Assembly (NCBI GenBank): GCA_026898455.1
Contig: JAPKLW010000251.1
Coordinates: 320,614-384,613 of the forward strand
Direction of reading: 5' to 3'
DNA length: 64,000 nt
Source of the DNA: Plectranthus barbatus
Taxonomy: Eukaryota; Streptophyta; Magnoliopsida; Lamiales; Lamiaceae
Below the pieces are notes generated by a model. It saw only the letters and a program-made list of their open reading frames with translations. It was not told where the DNA came from and did not search any database. Both the position numbers and the translations under genes were made by a program. This document shows, piece by piece, positions 32,456 to 43,811 of this stretch (positions are counted from its first letter, which is position 1; each line of letters starts with the position of its first letter).

Positions 32456-33901
32456 TGATATGTGCGTAAAATGACTTATTTTTCGATGTGTGCGCGTGCA
32501 TGTTTGTGTCCATTTTACTCTCATATCATATGTTTTTGTTGCTCTTTTGTCGTGTTTTCGTGTTTTTGTGTTTTGGAAGTTGTAGGTTGCGTTTTGAGCA
32601 TAAAACAACACTTTTTGGTGAGTTTTGGAGGAAAAAGCTGTGATGAACCAGAACGGCTCGGCCGGGCAAAAAATGGCTCGACCCATCCTGAGCCAGACAG
32701 AAGTTCGGCTCGGCCGAGCCAGATTTGGCTCGACCCATCCTGGCAGAACAGAGAGCAGGCTCGACCGATCCTGATTTGGCTCGTCTGATCCTAATCGGAC
32801 TGATTTGGCAATTTTTCAATTTCTAGCCATCTCGGGCGAGCCAAGGCTCTGCCAACTCATTATAAAAGGGGGAAAAACGGTTATTTTGATAAATTTTCAT
32901 AACTTTTCATAATTTTGGAATAACCTCCTCCTAAATTCTCTCTACGATTCCCATTTCCATCTCTTCCAAAACTTCACCCAAGATATCAAGGAGCTAGTTC
33001 ATCAATCCTTGGAGAAGAATTGAAGATCCAAGGGGGTAGATCAAGACCAAACAAATCCAATTGGGGAATATTTCATTTTCTACTTATCAATTGTAATGGA
33101 TTTATTTCATTTCAACTTTGTATTGTTACAATTGATAGGTATGTTGCTCTAATTCAATGTGGATGTTGATTTGAACAAGGATGCATGAAGATTAGGTTTG
33201 ATAATTGTTTGTTTACTTTCCTTTGAGGGATTGAATTGCACTTGAGCTTGTTCCTTATCTCTTAGGTGTAGGTAATAGCCAGGTTTTGAGATAGTTGATG
33301 TGAACGCTGCAGCCAACACGCGGGCAGAATCGTCGTGAAAAGTTGAAAAGTGTATATTCTTACGATTTCAGTTCCAATCCCTGTGCGGGGCTAGGTCGTA
33401 GGGCGATAATTGACGGTCGATTGGGAGTGATCTAGGGGTTAATAACGTAGCTGTTTGCAATTCCTAGTGTCATCTACCGTTAGTTCTCCATAGCAAGTGG
33501 CTAGCGAATGTAGGGTCGATTGCTCAACCTCCTAGGGATTAAAATGTGTTTACATCAATGATTAACCTAATTGGATTACATCTACGTTTATTTCAACATC
33601 CTATCTACCTCATTTGCGTATTTCCTTGTCTTGGTTTACCAATGTGTGGAGAGAATTTAATGATTGATTTGAGACTTAATATTGGTTGTAGGTTTAATTC
33701 ATTTCTTGTTATATGTTGTTAGCATAGGTTTAAATTGATTGCCTAGATTGATTGAAATCACTCAACGATTTTATCTTGCCTAGCTATTAGACTTTGTTAT
33801 AGTATCCCGGTATTCTAGCGGGCTAAGCAAAGAAGGACCTAGATTGACAATTAAACCTTGTGTGTGCAGTGAGAATTTGTATGAGTTTTTATTGCGCATC
33901 A
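32456..33901 (+). mobile_element. Solo LTR of Gypsy family D inserted in LTR of E
   Basis: It begins TGATATGTGCGTAAAATGAC and ends TTGCGCATCA, flanked by a perfect TGCAT duplication (32451-32455 and 33902-33906). It aligns along its length with the solo LTR at 8576 and, in reverse, with D's LTRs. TATAAAAGG is near 32862, preceded by the palindrome array at 32654-32850. Confidence 0.93.
32654..32850. repeat. GC-rich palindromic array in U3 of second solo LTR
   Basis: Copies of GGCTCGGCCGAGCC (perfect at 32707-32720) and diverged GGCTCGACCCATCC units, ending just before the TATA box. Confidence 0.8.
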
Positions 33902-34571
33902 TGCATAAAAGAAAAGAACTTACAAAATTAAAGTTGTTCGACTCTAAAACTCATTGTTGGAGGAATGGTATGCAAATATTCTGAAAAAGTCGAAATTACA
34001 TAGGTATTTATGGAGGTGGATATGTATCTTATCAAATCGAGGGCTAAAAATAAGATAAATATGAATTAAATAGAATTTTATTTCTATGAAACGCGTGTTG
34101 GTCGATATGACTTTCACGTCGGTCGTTGTGATTTTCCTTGTCGGTCGATATGCAACCAAGTTGGTTGACGTGGCCTTCGACATTGGTCGATACCAAACCT
34201 TCACTTTTCGGGACTTGGTCATTTCTCGCCCCTTCTACGCGGTCTCACAATTTTGGCCATAATTTCCGCTCCTGAACTTCGATGGACCCAATTTCAGGTA
34301 CATGGGAAAGCTAACTCGAAGATCTTTCTATTGTCATGCTCCATTAGCTCAAATTCCATATCTGGAGGAATTTGTCACTCCATCTTTGAACATCAACTGC
34401 TTTCAGTACGAGTTTCCATTGAATTTGGCCTAAAACTTGTAAAAACACACCATGACAAACATAACACCACCTAATATTGACTCATGCATAAAATATATAA
34501 ACAAACTCGATAAAACTAGATAAAATAGTTGAAAATAATATAGATAAGTGAGTAAAATAATGAACTTATCA

Positions 34572-34610
34572 AATCCCCCAAACTTGAACGTTTGATTGTC
34601 CTCAATCAAT
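34572..34610 (-). other. Polypurine tract of E and adjoining hairpin
   Basis: The minus strand reads AAGTTTGGGGGATTT beside the LTR. Next to it, 34591-34610 (TTTGATTG TCCT CAATCAAT) can fold with a 7-bp stem and 4-nt loop. Element D has the same unit at 46686-46725. Confidence 0.75.
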
Positions 34611-36072
34611 AGGCAAGAAAGAAATCAAAAGATCATCCAGTTAAAGTGCAATGCCTCACAAGATTCATCACTGTGAAGGATAAAAAATCCACTACACACA
34701 AGCAATTCGAAAGAGACAGAGAATCCATTAACCGTGGAACAACTCACTGGAAGTGTATCGCTCAACTCTCAAGTGTTTAAGGTATAGATGAAAGCACTCA
34801 AAAACATGCAAGAATAAATTTCTACCATAGGCTTGCAAATTTTCTAATATCTCCACTGCTAGAATTTGCACACAAGTCTAGAATAAAAAAGGACTTTCGA
34901 TAGGTTGTAATGTAGGCTTTTTCTGATAAGGTAGGCAAATATGGTCAAGTGACTAAAATGAATTGATTTGTACACCTCAACAAACTACAACCACTCTCAA
35001 TCATCATCCACCTCATCTCCTCATATACAACAACAACTTAATTTTTTTTTTCTAGCTCATTTGAATCTCTAATGCTCTTTTGATAATTTTGTATTCTTTT
35101 CAAAGAGCTTACGAGAATTTTAATAATTTGTCTTGAGTTTTTCTAACATTCATCTTTTACCAACCACTAATTTATCATATCTTATCTCCTATTCACTATC
35201 AATCCACCCCATACATACCATAACTCAAGATACGAGCGAAACCAGCATTATTCTTAAGCACATAGACAAGAAAAGAATTATGAAGGCTCAAAGTGGCTAA
35301 CTAGGGAAAATTTAATTGTGAAGGGACAGTGTTTAGGAATTTGGGTTAACAAAGATGGCCTAATATCATCTCCTAAACTTGTGCACACTATGCAACCTCA
35401 ACACAAAAAATAGTCAAGTTCTTGAGAAATCAAAACACACATGTGAATCTCACATCAAACAAATTAAGACTCAAAATCTCAAACAAGGGGTTTAAAAATT
35501 TATTCCACAGTTAATTTCAAATCAACTCAATCAACATGCAAGTATAAGTTTCATTTTAGTCATATCATGCAGTATTCTATATTCATGGGCATTTAACCAC
35601 ATTCACAATTAATTCAAACTCAACTATTAATCAATTCTAATCTCACAATCTCATTCAGGTTATCTCAAAACTCAAGAAATTTTCCCCACAAAATCGAATA
35701 AAATTAAAAATTCTAAGCAAAAATATTAATACTGAAATGCATAATAAATAAAAGATAGAATGTTCCATCTTTTGTCCACATCCCCCCAAACTTATTTCCA
35801 ACTCAAAGAGTACAAAAAGTTTTAAAATCAGACAAAAGAGGGAACATACCTGGCGGTTCGCACTTTGCGTCGACCAACGCAGACCTGCATAGATCGAAAG
35901 TGTAACATGTCGGCTTCTCGATTTCGATCGATGCCAGGCTGCATCGATCGAAATTGAGACATACTCCATTCTTTTTTTATGTGCTACAAAACAAAGTTAG
36001 TGCTAGCAGAATTCAAAAATAAAGTTAAATAAAAAGAAAAAGTATGAAAATAAAAAAGAAAACAAGTAAAAG
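34611..36072 (-). other. Long 3' non-coding region of element E
   Basis: About 1.5 kb, AT-rich, with no conserved frame. Short matches to the same region of D (for example around TAGGTTGTAATGT) show common origin. TCGATCGA-type palindromes cluster at 35868-35960. Confidence 0.6.
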
Positions 36073-36090
36073 GTTGGGTTACCTCCCAAC
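36073..36090 (-). other. Conserved post-pol hairpin in E
   Basis: GTTGGGTTACCTCCCAAC folds with a 6-bp GTTGGG/CCCAAC stem. The same word follows pol in F (61241) and the ORF of D (48694). Confidence 0.7.
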
Positions 36091-36130
36091 AAATGCTTTA
36101 TTTAACGTCGTAGCTCTACGATACCTCAAT

Positions 36131-36750
36131 TCAGTACCAAGGGGGTCGGCTCCAAACTCGCCGACCTTTGGCATCCACCATGTAAACTCTGCAGTCCTTG
36201 ACAATGGCGGTGAGCTTGGAATGAAGTGGCTTAGTTGACAATTTCACCACTCTGTTTCCACGCTCCCACTTAATAGCAGCAACTTCCTCCTCCTCGGACT
36301 CATCATCCTCTTCAGTAGTGGAGATCCGATTGCACTCCGCCATCTTCTTGCTCTTGTGATCACAAAGGTGATCTTCTCGTCATTCGCCCGGAGTGTGATC
36401 TCGCCACCTCGACAGTCAATGAGAGCGCCGCTGGTATCGTGATACTCACGCCCCAAGATCATGGGCATGTCCTTGTCCTCCTTCATCTCATGCACTAGGA
36501 AGTCTGCAGGAAAAATAAGATAGCCCACGCGAATGAGCACATCCTCTAGTATACCTTTCGGGCGGGACAAAGACCAGTCTGTCATCTGCACAGTGATTGT
36601 CGTGGGCCTCATCTCTCCGATGTTTAGACATTTGTAGATGGAGTACGACATCAAGTCGATATTGGCCCCAGTATCACACAGTACTCACTCAAAAGTGCAT
36701 CCCGCGATCTCTACCGATATAGAGAAGTAGCCAGGATCGCTTCTCATAAT
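36131..36750 (-). pseudogene. Aspartic protease region of element E
   Basis: The minus strand near 36690-36655 reads CDTGANIDLM, the retropepsin catalytic motif. YSIYKCLNIGEMRPTTITVQ and ILEDVLIRVG follow, then FPADFLV and the ILGREYHDTSGALIDCRGG block typical of Athila-type protease regions. A frame change near 36655 and another near 36340 lead to an acidic tail (EEDDESEEEE) ending at 36131. The protease would process gag. Confidence 0.8.
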
Positions 36751-38655
36751 GGGTACCAGCTTTTGCTATAGCAGGCTGCACTGCTCATGTACCCCAGGAT
36801 CTCCTTCAGTGCTTCGATCAGTAGGGTGTTGATGCTGACCTTCCTCGGTTCTCCATGAATCTGGAGAACGTAGAGTCCTCTTTCTGCTTTGTGAACAATT
36901 GAGGGAACGGGATAGGAGGGGTTGGATCTTCAGATTTCATCAAATTCTCGCCCAAAATAGGCTTCGGCGTTGATCAATCGATGCATGGTGCATCAATCGA
37001 AGTGTGTATGTCAGTCGACATCTTCCGCTTGAAGCTCTCCTCATCGCTCGAATAACCATCATATCATTCCTCGAATTCGATCAATGCATGATGTGCGTTG
37101 ATCAAAATCGACCCACCTCCTGTGCAATTTTTCTCTTTTTCATCTCAAGACTCGTCCCAAATCACCTCGGGACCCTTCTAGCTCGTCCTAGACCATAGAG
37201 TGATGGCTTTGCAGTCTTTCTCACCCCTCGGGTTCACCTTAGTCGTGCTCGAAAGCTGTCCTTGCTTGTGCTGGACTCCGATAGCACTAGCAATCTGGCT
37301 AACCTTTGTCTCGATCATCTGAAGATGTTTCCCAGTCGGACAACTTTAGTATGCACCCCAGTCACTTCTTTCTCCAGCTTCCCAACCCGATGCTCTGAGG
37401 CCTTGATGAATTTGAACAACATATCATCCAAGTTGTGCTTCTTCTTCTCCACCACTTCTCCGTTTTGCACATTGAAACCCGGTGATGGTAGCTCGGCCGC
37501 CTCAGGATGAGAATAAGAGAAACCACGGTGGTTTCTCGCTAGATACTGTTATCCCCCAAACCATGGCTGATTCTCATAGCCACCTCTGTTCATGTAACTC
37601 ACATCTACAGGGGCTTCGGGTCGCACCTGTGCAACTGTAGCAGTTGAACCCCCTGCAGACAATTTCTCTATCTCTCCTCGAAGCTTCTCAACTTCACTTT
37701 TCAGGGATTCATCTGCGTCAACCTTTTCCACTGCTTTGATTTGAGGCCTCCTTGAATTCGCCCATTTTTGTGTGTGCAGCGCCAACATCTTGAGCAGCTT
37801 TAGTTCCTTCTCCGCAGACTTGGTCATAATGGATTCCCCAGCTGCATTATCCACGGACTCCTGAGCCCTCTCATTCATCCCTTGGTAGAAAATGTGAGCC
37901 TGCTCCTCTGTATCGACTCCATGCCTCATACACTGATTCATCCACCCTCTGATGGAACTGTAGGATTTCCATCTTCTTCTAAATGATGATGGAGGGTGGA
38001 AAGAAGTTCGAGAGGAATTGAGCTCTCAATTCCCCCCATAATCGGATGTTGCTGCAGTCCAGTCCAGTAAGCCATGATCGGGCTTGATCCCTAAGTGAGA
38101 AAGGAAAAAGTCTCAGTCGAATCACATCCTGCGCCACTCCATTCTGCTTGATGATGTCGCACACCTCCACAAACATCCGCAGGTGTGCATAGGCATCCTC
38201 GACAGCTATACCACCACATTATAGCTGCTGAACCATCTGAATTAGTTCAGTTTTGAGTTCAAAATAATTGGCATCCATGCCACTATTGAATCCCTCATTG
38301 TCGGGCTGTGACTTGTACTTCATTCCCAATGTATTAAGATTCTCATCATCCGAGTCATTAAGGCGTAGACTGTCTCTCTCTTGTTCCAGCTGCCTTTTTT
38401 GAGTGGCCTCTCTATCAACCTCTCTTTCTTCCCTCAGTTCTCGGACTGCATCCCACATCATATGGACCTCATGAATCAGCATCAGAGTGTCCCTAGTAGT
38501 CAGCAGAGTGTCAGATCCTCCAAAGGGAGCTTATTCGGATCATCTTCTGGTGAATTCTGATCAATAGGTGGCTCCATCTTTTTCATTCTATTTCTCCTTC
38601 TACACGATGCTTCTTTCTCTGGATTGAAAGCCTCAAGCGGTTTGCCTTCAGCCAT
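36751..38655 (-). pseudogene. Gag of element E
   Basis: The start MAEGKPLEAFNPEKEA at 38655 follows the primer site by about 230 bp. Stops separate four stretches. 38655-38500 is the N-terminus and 38482-38219 is a Glu/Arg-rich coil. 38176-37979 is the gag core: VIRLRLFPFSLRDQARSWL and FLSNFFPPS. 37941-37549 has FYQGMNERAQESVDNAAG, then a coiled coil (SEVEKLRGEIEKLSAG) and YENQPWFGG. This is the Retrotrans_gag pattern, collinear with F's gag. Further Ser/Pro-rich decayed sequence runs to the protease. Confidence 0.8.
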
Positions 38656-38881
38656 CGTGTTCAAGCACAACCCGAAACAAAAATAGGACAAAAATCAGTC
38701 GATGTCGACCAACAGAGGAAAGTGTCGATCGACGCGTAGAAGTTTTCGACGATGATCAATGCAAGCAAGCTTTGATCAAAAAAAAAAAAAATAGATACTC
38801 ACGCACGCACACATACAGAAAAATAAAACTCAATCTAGCAAATCCTAGAACGAACTAGTAACAAGATAATATCTAACAAAT

Positions 38882-38898
38882 CTCTGGCAACGACGCCA
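38882..38898 (-). other. Primer-binding site of element E
   Basis: The minus strand reads TGGCGTCGTTGCCAGAG, a diverged form of the tRNA-Asp-type site TGGCGCCGTTGCCGGGG seen in F. Confidence 0.8.
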
Positions 38899-38901
38899 AT
38901 T

Positions 38902-40083
38902 TGATCACTGTAAAATCTATAAATTAATTATAGAAATAATGGAAAATAAAATTTCTAAACTCGAATGTCGAACCCAAGAGAATTGTATGGGGAAATTATC
39001 CTATGTACTAATTATTATCCTAAATCCATTGTTTGAGTAAATCGAAATTCAAGGTTTTGGTCTTTTTGAAAGTAAAGAAAATAGAACTTGAAATTAAAGG
39101 TTTTGAAAGCAAATTTAAAGAGCACGGATTCTAGGGTGAACAATTAATCATAATATATGTAAAATGAATAAACTCGCATTGGTGGGAAATCAGAAAAATA
39201 CTTTAATTTCTTGGTCTGACAATTATAGCCTAGGTTATTATTATGAGAATGTATTTGCTTGGTCTGCCTCAATAACACAGTAATAATCAACCTTATTGAA
39301 TCTATAGATTTAATCCCTACAATTTATTATCTTCCCTTAAGACAAAAATTAACTGTATTCAAATTCTTTTTCGTATTATTAATTGTCTCCTCTCGATCTT
39401 TTAATTATTAACTATGAAACTAAAGTTAATTTCTCTCGATCTTAAATCAATTCTAGCCTCTAACAATTAAATCAGGAATTCAAAACCATGCATTTTGAGT
39501 TGATGAATTAAACATGCATTCAAGATTAATCTAGGGATAAAAATTAGATAAATTTGAATTAAATCGAATTTTCCTTCAAAGAAATGCACATGGGTTGATA
39601 TAACTTTTACATCGGTCGACATGGTTTCCACGTCGGTCGATATGCAACCAAGTTGGACGACGTGGCCTTCCACGTCGGTTGATGTGGCTTCCACATTGGT
39701 CGATGCCGAACCTTCATTTTTCTAGACTTGGTCATTTCTCGCTCCTTCTACACGGTCTCACGGTTTTGGCCATCACTTCTACTCCCAAACTCCGATTGAC
39801 CTGATTGTATTAGCATTGGAAAGCTAACTCGAAGATCTTTCTATTTCCATGCTCTATTAGCTCAAATTCCTTGTGTGGAGGAATTAGTTTTTGCTTCATT
39901 GAACATGAACTGCTTTCGGTACGAGTTTCCTTTGAATTTGGCCTAAAACCTGTAAAAACACACCATGACAAGCATAACACCACCCAATATTGACTCATGC
40001 ATAAATATATAAATAAAATCGATAAAACTAGATAAAATAATAGAAAATAATATAGATAAGTGAGTAAAATAATGAACTTATCA
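38902..40083 (-). repeat. 5' LTR of element E
   Basis: 1182 bp. It lacks about 200 bp of the other copy, including the TATA-like segment. TCGGTCGAT-type repeats lie at 39610-39710. Confidence 0.9.
39610..39710. repeat. Short TCGGTCGAT-type tandem repeats in E LTR
   Basis: About five imperfect units of CCACGTCGGTCGATATGG in 100 bp, matched at 34095-34200 in the other LTR. Confidence 0.75.
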
Positions 40084-40937
40084 ATCTTTAACAAAAGTAG
40101 AAACATACAAAGTGATCAAGCAACCACATCCTCCTCTATCTTCTTCCCGGACACATCCTCGACATTCTTCATCTTAACCTCCTCCTCAGTCTCGTGGGGC
40201 TCGGGCTGCCTATCCTTGACCTTCTTTTGTTGGACTTCAAGCTCATAGATGTTGACCTGAGCTGGATTTGGAGGGCGTGTGATGTGGTAAAGGTCAAATT
40301 TCGGGCAGTGCCGACCGACCATGGTACATATGGTCCTTGTGACCATGTTCACCAGTAGGTTTAATGTCGGCTTCAAAGAGGGATTGGAAATGACCAGGTT
40401 CAAGACTACCCCCTCCCCAGACTTTAGAGTCTGGACCTCCACCTCGTGCTCCATCTGCTCCCGGAGCCTCTCCCAAAAGCGAGTCTTGTAGTACTCCAGC
40501 TCAAGATCTTTCTTTGCCTATGAGGCACTGAAGTCGCACATAACCGATTGGAGCTCCTCATTGATGACAACATTAGTCGTCGAAATTCTTATGCTCGGTG
40601 TTGAGGCATAAGCTTAAACAAAGTACATCCTTCTGGAGGGCCTTCTCCATAAAAAAAGACTCCCGAGCATATGTGCTCAGGAAGTCCTCGGCCTTAATCT
40701 GCGGACGGTGTATGCGGTGAAAGAGGAGGATATGTCGGTCGACCCCCAACCGGTCGACACCAGCTCGAGCTTCTTCTACTGCTCGGTCGACTCCAACCAA
40801 GCCTGAGAGTTGGTGCCTGAGTCATGAGTTTTCTTTTATCTCCGCTCCTACCGATCCTTTTTCGTTGGTGGAGAACGAGGGGGATGTGGAGGCGGAGGTG
40901 TAGGAGGAAGGCACGATGAGGACCCACCGGTTGTCTT
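40084..40937 (-). pseudogene. Unidentified decayed reading frame between E and G
   Basis: The minus-strand frame from about 40580 to 40116 reads NEELQSVMCDFSAS, a TAG, then KKDLELEYYKTRFWERLREQ, GRHCPKFDLYHITRPP and a Lys/Glu-rich end. It looks like a helical, charged protein. I do not recognise it. Upstream (40581-40937) there are further short frames and clustered GGTCGAC words. It is the right flank of E and the left flank of G. It may be part of an older element or a decayed host sequence. Confidence 0.4.
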
Positions 40938-42389
40938 TGAAGGGATTCGTGAAATGAATCACGAAGTTCGTTTGCCAAGGATCGTTAATTGGAATATCCA
41001 AATAAATTGCTATGCCTATGATTAATCCTAGCATGCTCCTATTGAACATGCATAAGGGGGTTTATGCGGAAAACCTGGATTGCAAAACCCTGAAGAAAGA
41101 GTGCGCAAAGATACCTCTTGATCTTTTCTAACGCACAAAGATTTAATTCCTAATAGATTGAGGAAATAAATCTATGAAAATTATCAAGAAATTTTTTAAA
41201 ACAAGAAGGAGAGAGAAGAAGAAGGTAATCCTCCTGATCTGTATCCCAACTCAATCTGAATATCTGGTGAAGATTCCCTTCAGATTCCTTGCCCGGTTGA
41301 GAAGCAGAATTTCCTCCTCGTTTCTCAAATCTAGTCGATCACTACAGCTCCCAAAACCTGGTTTGTTGTGTGCAATTTACTTATGATCTTGTGGTGTGTT
41401 GAGATCTGAGGAACTGAGGCCTATTTATAGGAAATACTGGACTTCTATTGGGCTTGAGTTTCATGGGCCAGAACAGGGACTAGAATGCAAATAGCAAATA
41501 AGGCCTATCAATTAATTAATTCCCATATTCAACCCAAAATATAATTAATTAATTAATATTGATTCATTCCACCAGAGAATCAATATTGTCCTACCTATTT
41601 GCTACCACGTTTTGAGGTACGGGTTGCATGGGCTCGGTATATCCCCACATTTAAGGTTAAAGACATTCGTTAATTAATTTAAGCTCTGACAAGCTTTTTA
41701 ATTAATTAACATCTTATATTCCTAAATCAATCCACTCAAACCTTTTCACTTATGCTTGAACTTAATCAGCCTGCAGGACTTAGCATAACGAATCTTTTGA
41801 GCTGTTCAGGGAATGTCACCATCCTATACTAGATGTGGTTACCTAGTTCCGATATCAGACAGTCATACACAAACTGCTATTACCCAAGATACAGATATAC
41901 AAGCTCAACTAGATCATTTCACTGCAACTCAAAGTAATACACAATCTGCATATACTTCTGTACCTTGATATAGGCTTAGGATCTCATCAAGCCATAGAGA
42001 TCTAGATTCTTTTAATGTCAGATAAAAGAATCAATCTCGACTTAGGTTCTTATCAATGTGCACCCCACACCAGCATACCTAGTCATCCAAGATAAGATGC
42101 TTATTACTGCGAATGCTGCAGCCTACACCGACAGTTTATCCTGGAACTATCTCAGCTGTGATAACTATTTATATCTCGCTAGGTCAAACGTTCCATACGA
42201 TCTTCCGTGATCTACTACACACCGTATGATCTCCCTATTAACGAGAAAAGAGGATAATTGCGTTTGCGACACATGTATGTTAATTCAGGCAGGAGATGAA
42301 CATACAACATTTATGATTCCCAGTATATTAACAATTCGACCTTGTACATAATATACCAATCAAAATGCTTTCAGTATATAAATCCATCA
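40938..42389 (-). repeat. 3' LTR of element G
   Basis: 1452 bp, starting TGAAGGGATTCGTG and ending ATCCATCA. It is the reverse-complement relative of H's LTR (58617-60084). The minus-strand TATA box CTATAAATAGG is at 41421-41429, with Site II words (TGGGCT, TGGGCC) just upstream near 41450-41468. Confidence 0.88.
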
Positions 42390-42406
42390 ATCTCCCACTT
42401 ATACTC
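42390..42406 (-). other. Polypurine tract of element G
   Basis: The minus strand reads GAGTATAAGTGGGAGAT next to the 3' LTR. Confidence 0.85.
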
Positions 42407-42465
42407 AAAGCATTAAGCGGGTGCTTTCCAGAGTATAACGCGTCTAAACTAATCTAGCTATTGCA

Positions 42466-42954
42466 TCAATCATTCAACGTGGTTCGCTTTGCCCTCAGCC
42501 CAAGGTTACGTACATGCATCTCGTAGACCTTTTGTGGCAGAGCCTTTGTGAATGGATCCGCTAGATTATTTCTTGTATCAATCTTCTCTACTAGCGCATC
42601 ACCCCTTGCTACGATTTCTCGTATAATATGGTACATCCTTTCAATGTGTTTTGTTTCTCTGTGAGTTCGTGGTTCCTTTGAATTAGCCACAGCTCCCGAA
42701 TTATCACAATATACCGTGATGGTCTTGGGCAGCTTAGGAATCACGTCCAACTCCAAAAGGATGTTTCGAAACCATACTGCTTCTTTCGAAGCTTCAGAAG
42801 CTGCCACATATTCTGCTTCCATGGTGGAGTCCGCAATGCACTTCTGCTTTGCACTCCTCCATGATATAGCCCCACCTCCTAATGTAAACACATAGCTAGA
42901 GGTGGACTTCTTTTCATCTCGGTCTGCCTGGAAATCCGAATCAGTATAACCCAA
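42466..42954 (-). CDS. RNase H of element G
   Basis: 162 open residues from GYTDSDFQADRDEKKS (catalytic Asp) through EAEYVAASEASKEAVW (Glu) and YCDNSGAVANSKEPRTH (Asp) to NLADPFTKALPQ. It ends with a short tail at 42466. This is the standard Copia pol end; the Met is internal. Confidence 0.88.
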   Translation of the reverse strand: MGYTDSDFQADRDEKKSTSSYVFTLGGGAISWRSAKQKCIADSTMEAEYVAASEASKEAVWFRNILLELDVIPKLPKTITVYCDNSGAVANSKEPRTHRETKHIERMYHIIREIVARGDALVEKIDTRNNLADPFTKALPQKVYEMHVRNLGLRAKRTTLND

Positions 42955-43782
42955 AGGGCACTACTCCTCACACTGATAGACAAGACAATAGTCTCTTTTC
43001 CTTTTCAGGTATTTGAGTATGTGCTTTACCGCGATCCAATGCACCTGTCCAGGGTTAGACTGGTATCTCGCTACCATGCCTACAACAAAAGCATATATCT
43101 GGCCTCATACATAGCATTGCATACATGAGGCTCCCCACAGCCGATGCATACGACACATTCCTCATTTCATCTTTCTCTCTTTGTATCACCGGACACTGAT
43201 CCTTGGAAAGATATATGCAATGTCTGAAGGGTAACAGACCTTTCTTAGTAGATATACGAAACAGGCAATCACAGTATCCACATATGACCCTTGAGACAAG
43301 GTGAGCATCCTCTTATTGCGCTCCCGCAATACTTTTACCCTTAGGATGTATCCTGCCTCCCCAAGGTCCTTCATATGAAACTGTTCGGATAACCACCCCT
43401 TTATGCCCGACAATACTTCAACATTGTCGCCAAATAGGAGAATATCATCTACATAAAGTGCAAGGAACACCACGCTTCCGCTGACGCATAGACGGTACAC
43501 ACAACTCTCATTTGAACATTGTTAAAATCCATAGGATTTAATCACTTCATCAAATCGCAGATTCCATGACTGTGAAACTTGTTTAAGTCCATACAGCGAC
43601 TTCCTTAGCTTCCAGACCAAATGTTCATCGCCCTTCTGCACATAACCTTCTGGCTGTTGCATACAGATGTCCCTACCTTCTTCAAGGTACCCGTTTAGAA
43701 ATGCGATTTTGACATCCATGTGCCAGATTTCTAGGTCCTTATGTGCTGCTATGGCTAGGAGTATACGAATGGACTTGAGCAT
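42955..43782 (-). pseudogene. Reverse transcriptase of element G
   Basis: 43782-43522 covers HMDVKIAFLNGYLEEG, QQPEGYVQKG, LRKSLYGLKQVSQSWN and FDEVIKSYGF. After a stop, 43500-43186 has YRLCVSGSVVFLALYVDDIL with the intact YVDD box and MKDLGEAGYILRVKVL, then loses frame near 43240. The remainder to 42955 (VPYASAV-type connection) is disrupted by small indels. Confidence 0.85.
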
Positions 43783-43811
43783 GGCTACCGGTTAGAAGGT
43801 CTCCTCATAGT

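Larger units (their letters stand above)
31738..34571 (-). repeat. 3' LTR of element E, split by a solo LTR
   Basis: It matches 38902-40083 on both sides of the solo LTR at 32456-33901. About 200 bp next to the insertion are missing from the other copy. A TATA-like CCATAAATACC (minus strand) lies near 34004-34012. TCGGTCGAT repeats lie near 34095-34200. Confidence 0.9.
31738..40083 (-). mobile_element. Element E: Athila-like Gypsy retrotransposon with gag and protease only
   Basis: LTRs at 31738-34571 and 38902-40083 start TGATCACT and end CTTATCA. A perfect target duplication ATCTT lies at 31733-31737 and 40084-40088. A tRNA-Asp-type primer site beside the right LTR and a polypurine tract beside the left put it on the minus strand. 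The internal 4.3 kb encodes decayed gag and an aspartic protease, then a conserved hairpin and a long 3' non-coding region. RT, RNase H and integrase are absent, so it would depend on proteins from other elements. Confidence 0.92.

Noticed and set aside
41521..41560. TTAATTAA-rich runs as possible small transposons
   Set aside because: The same runs occur at matching positions in the LTRs of C, G and H, so they belong to those LTRs.
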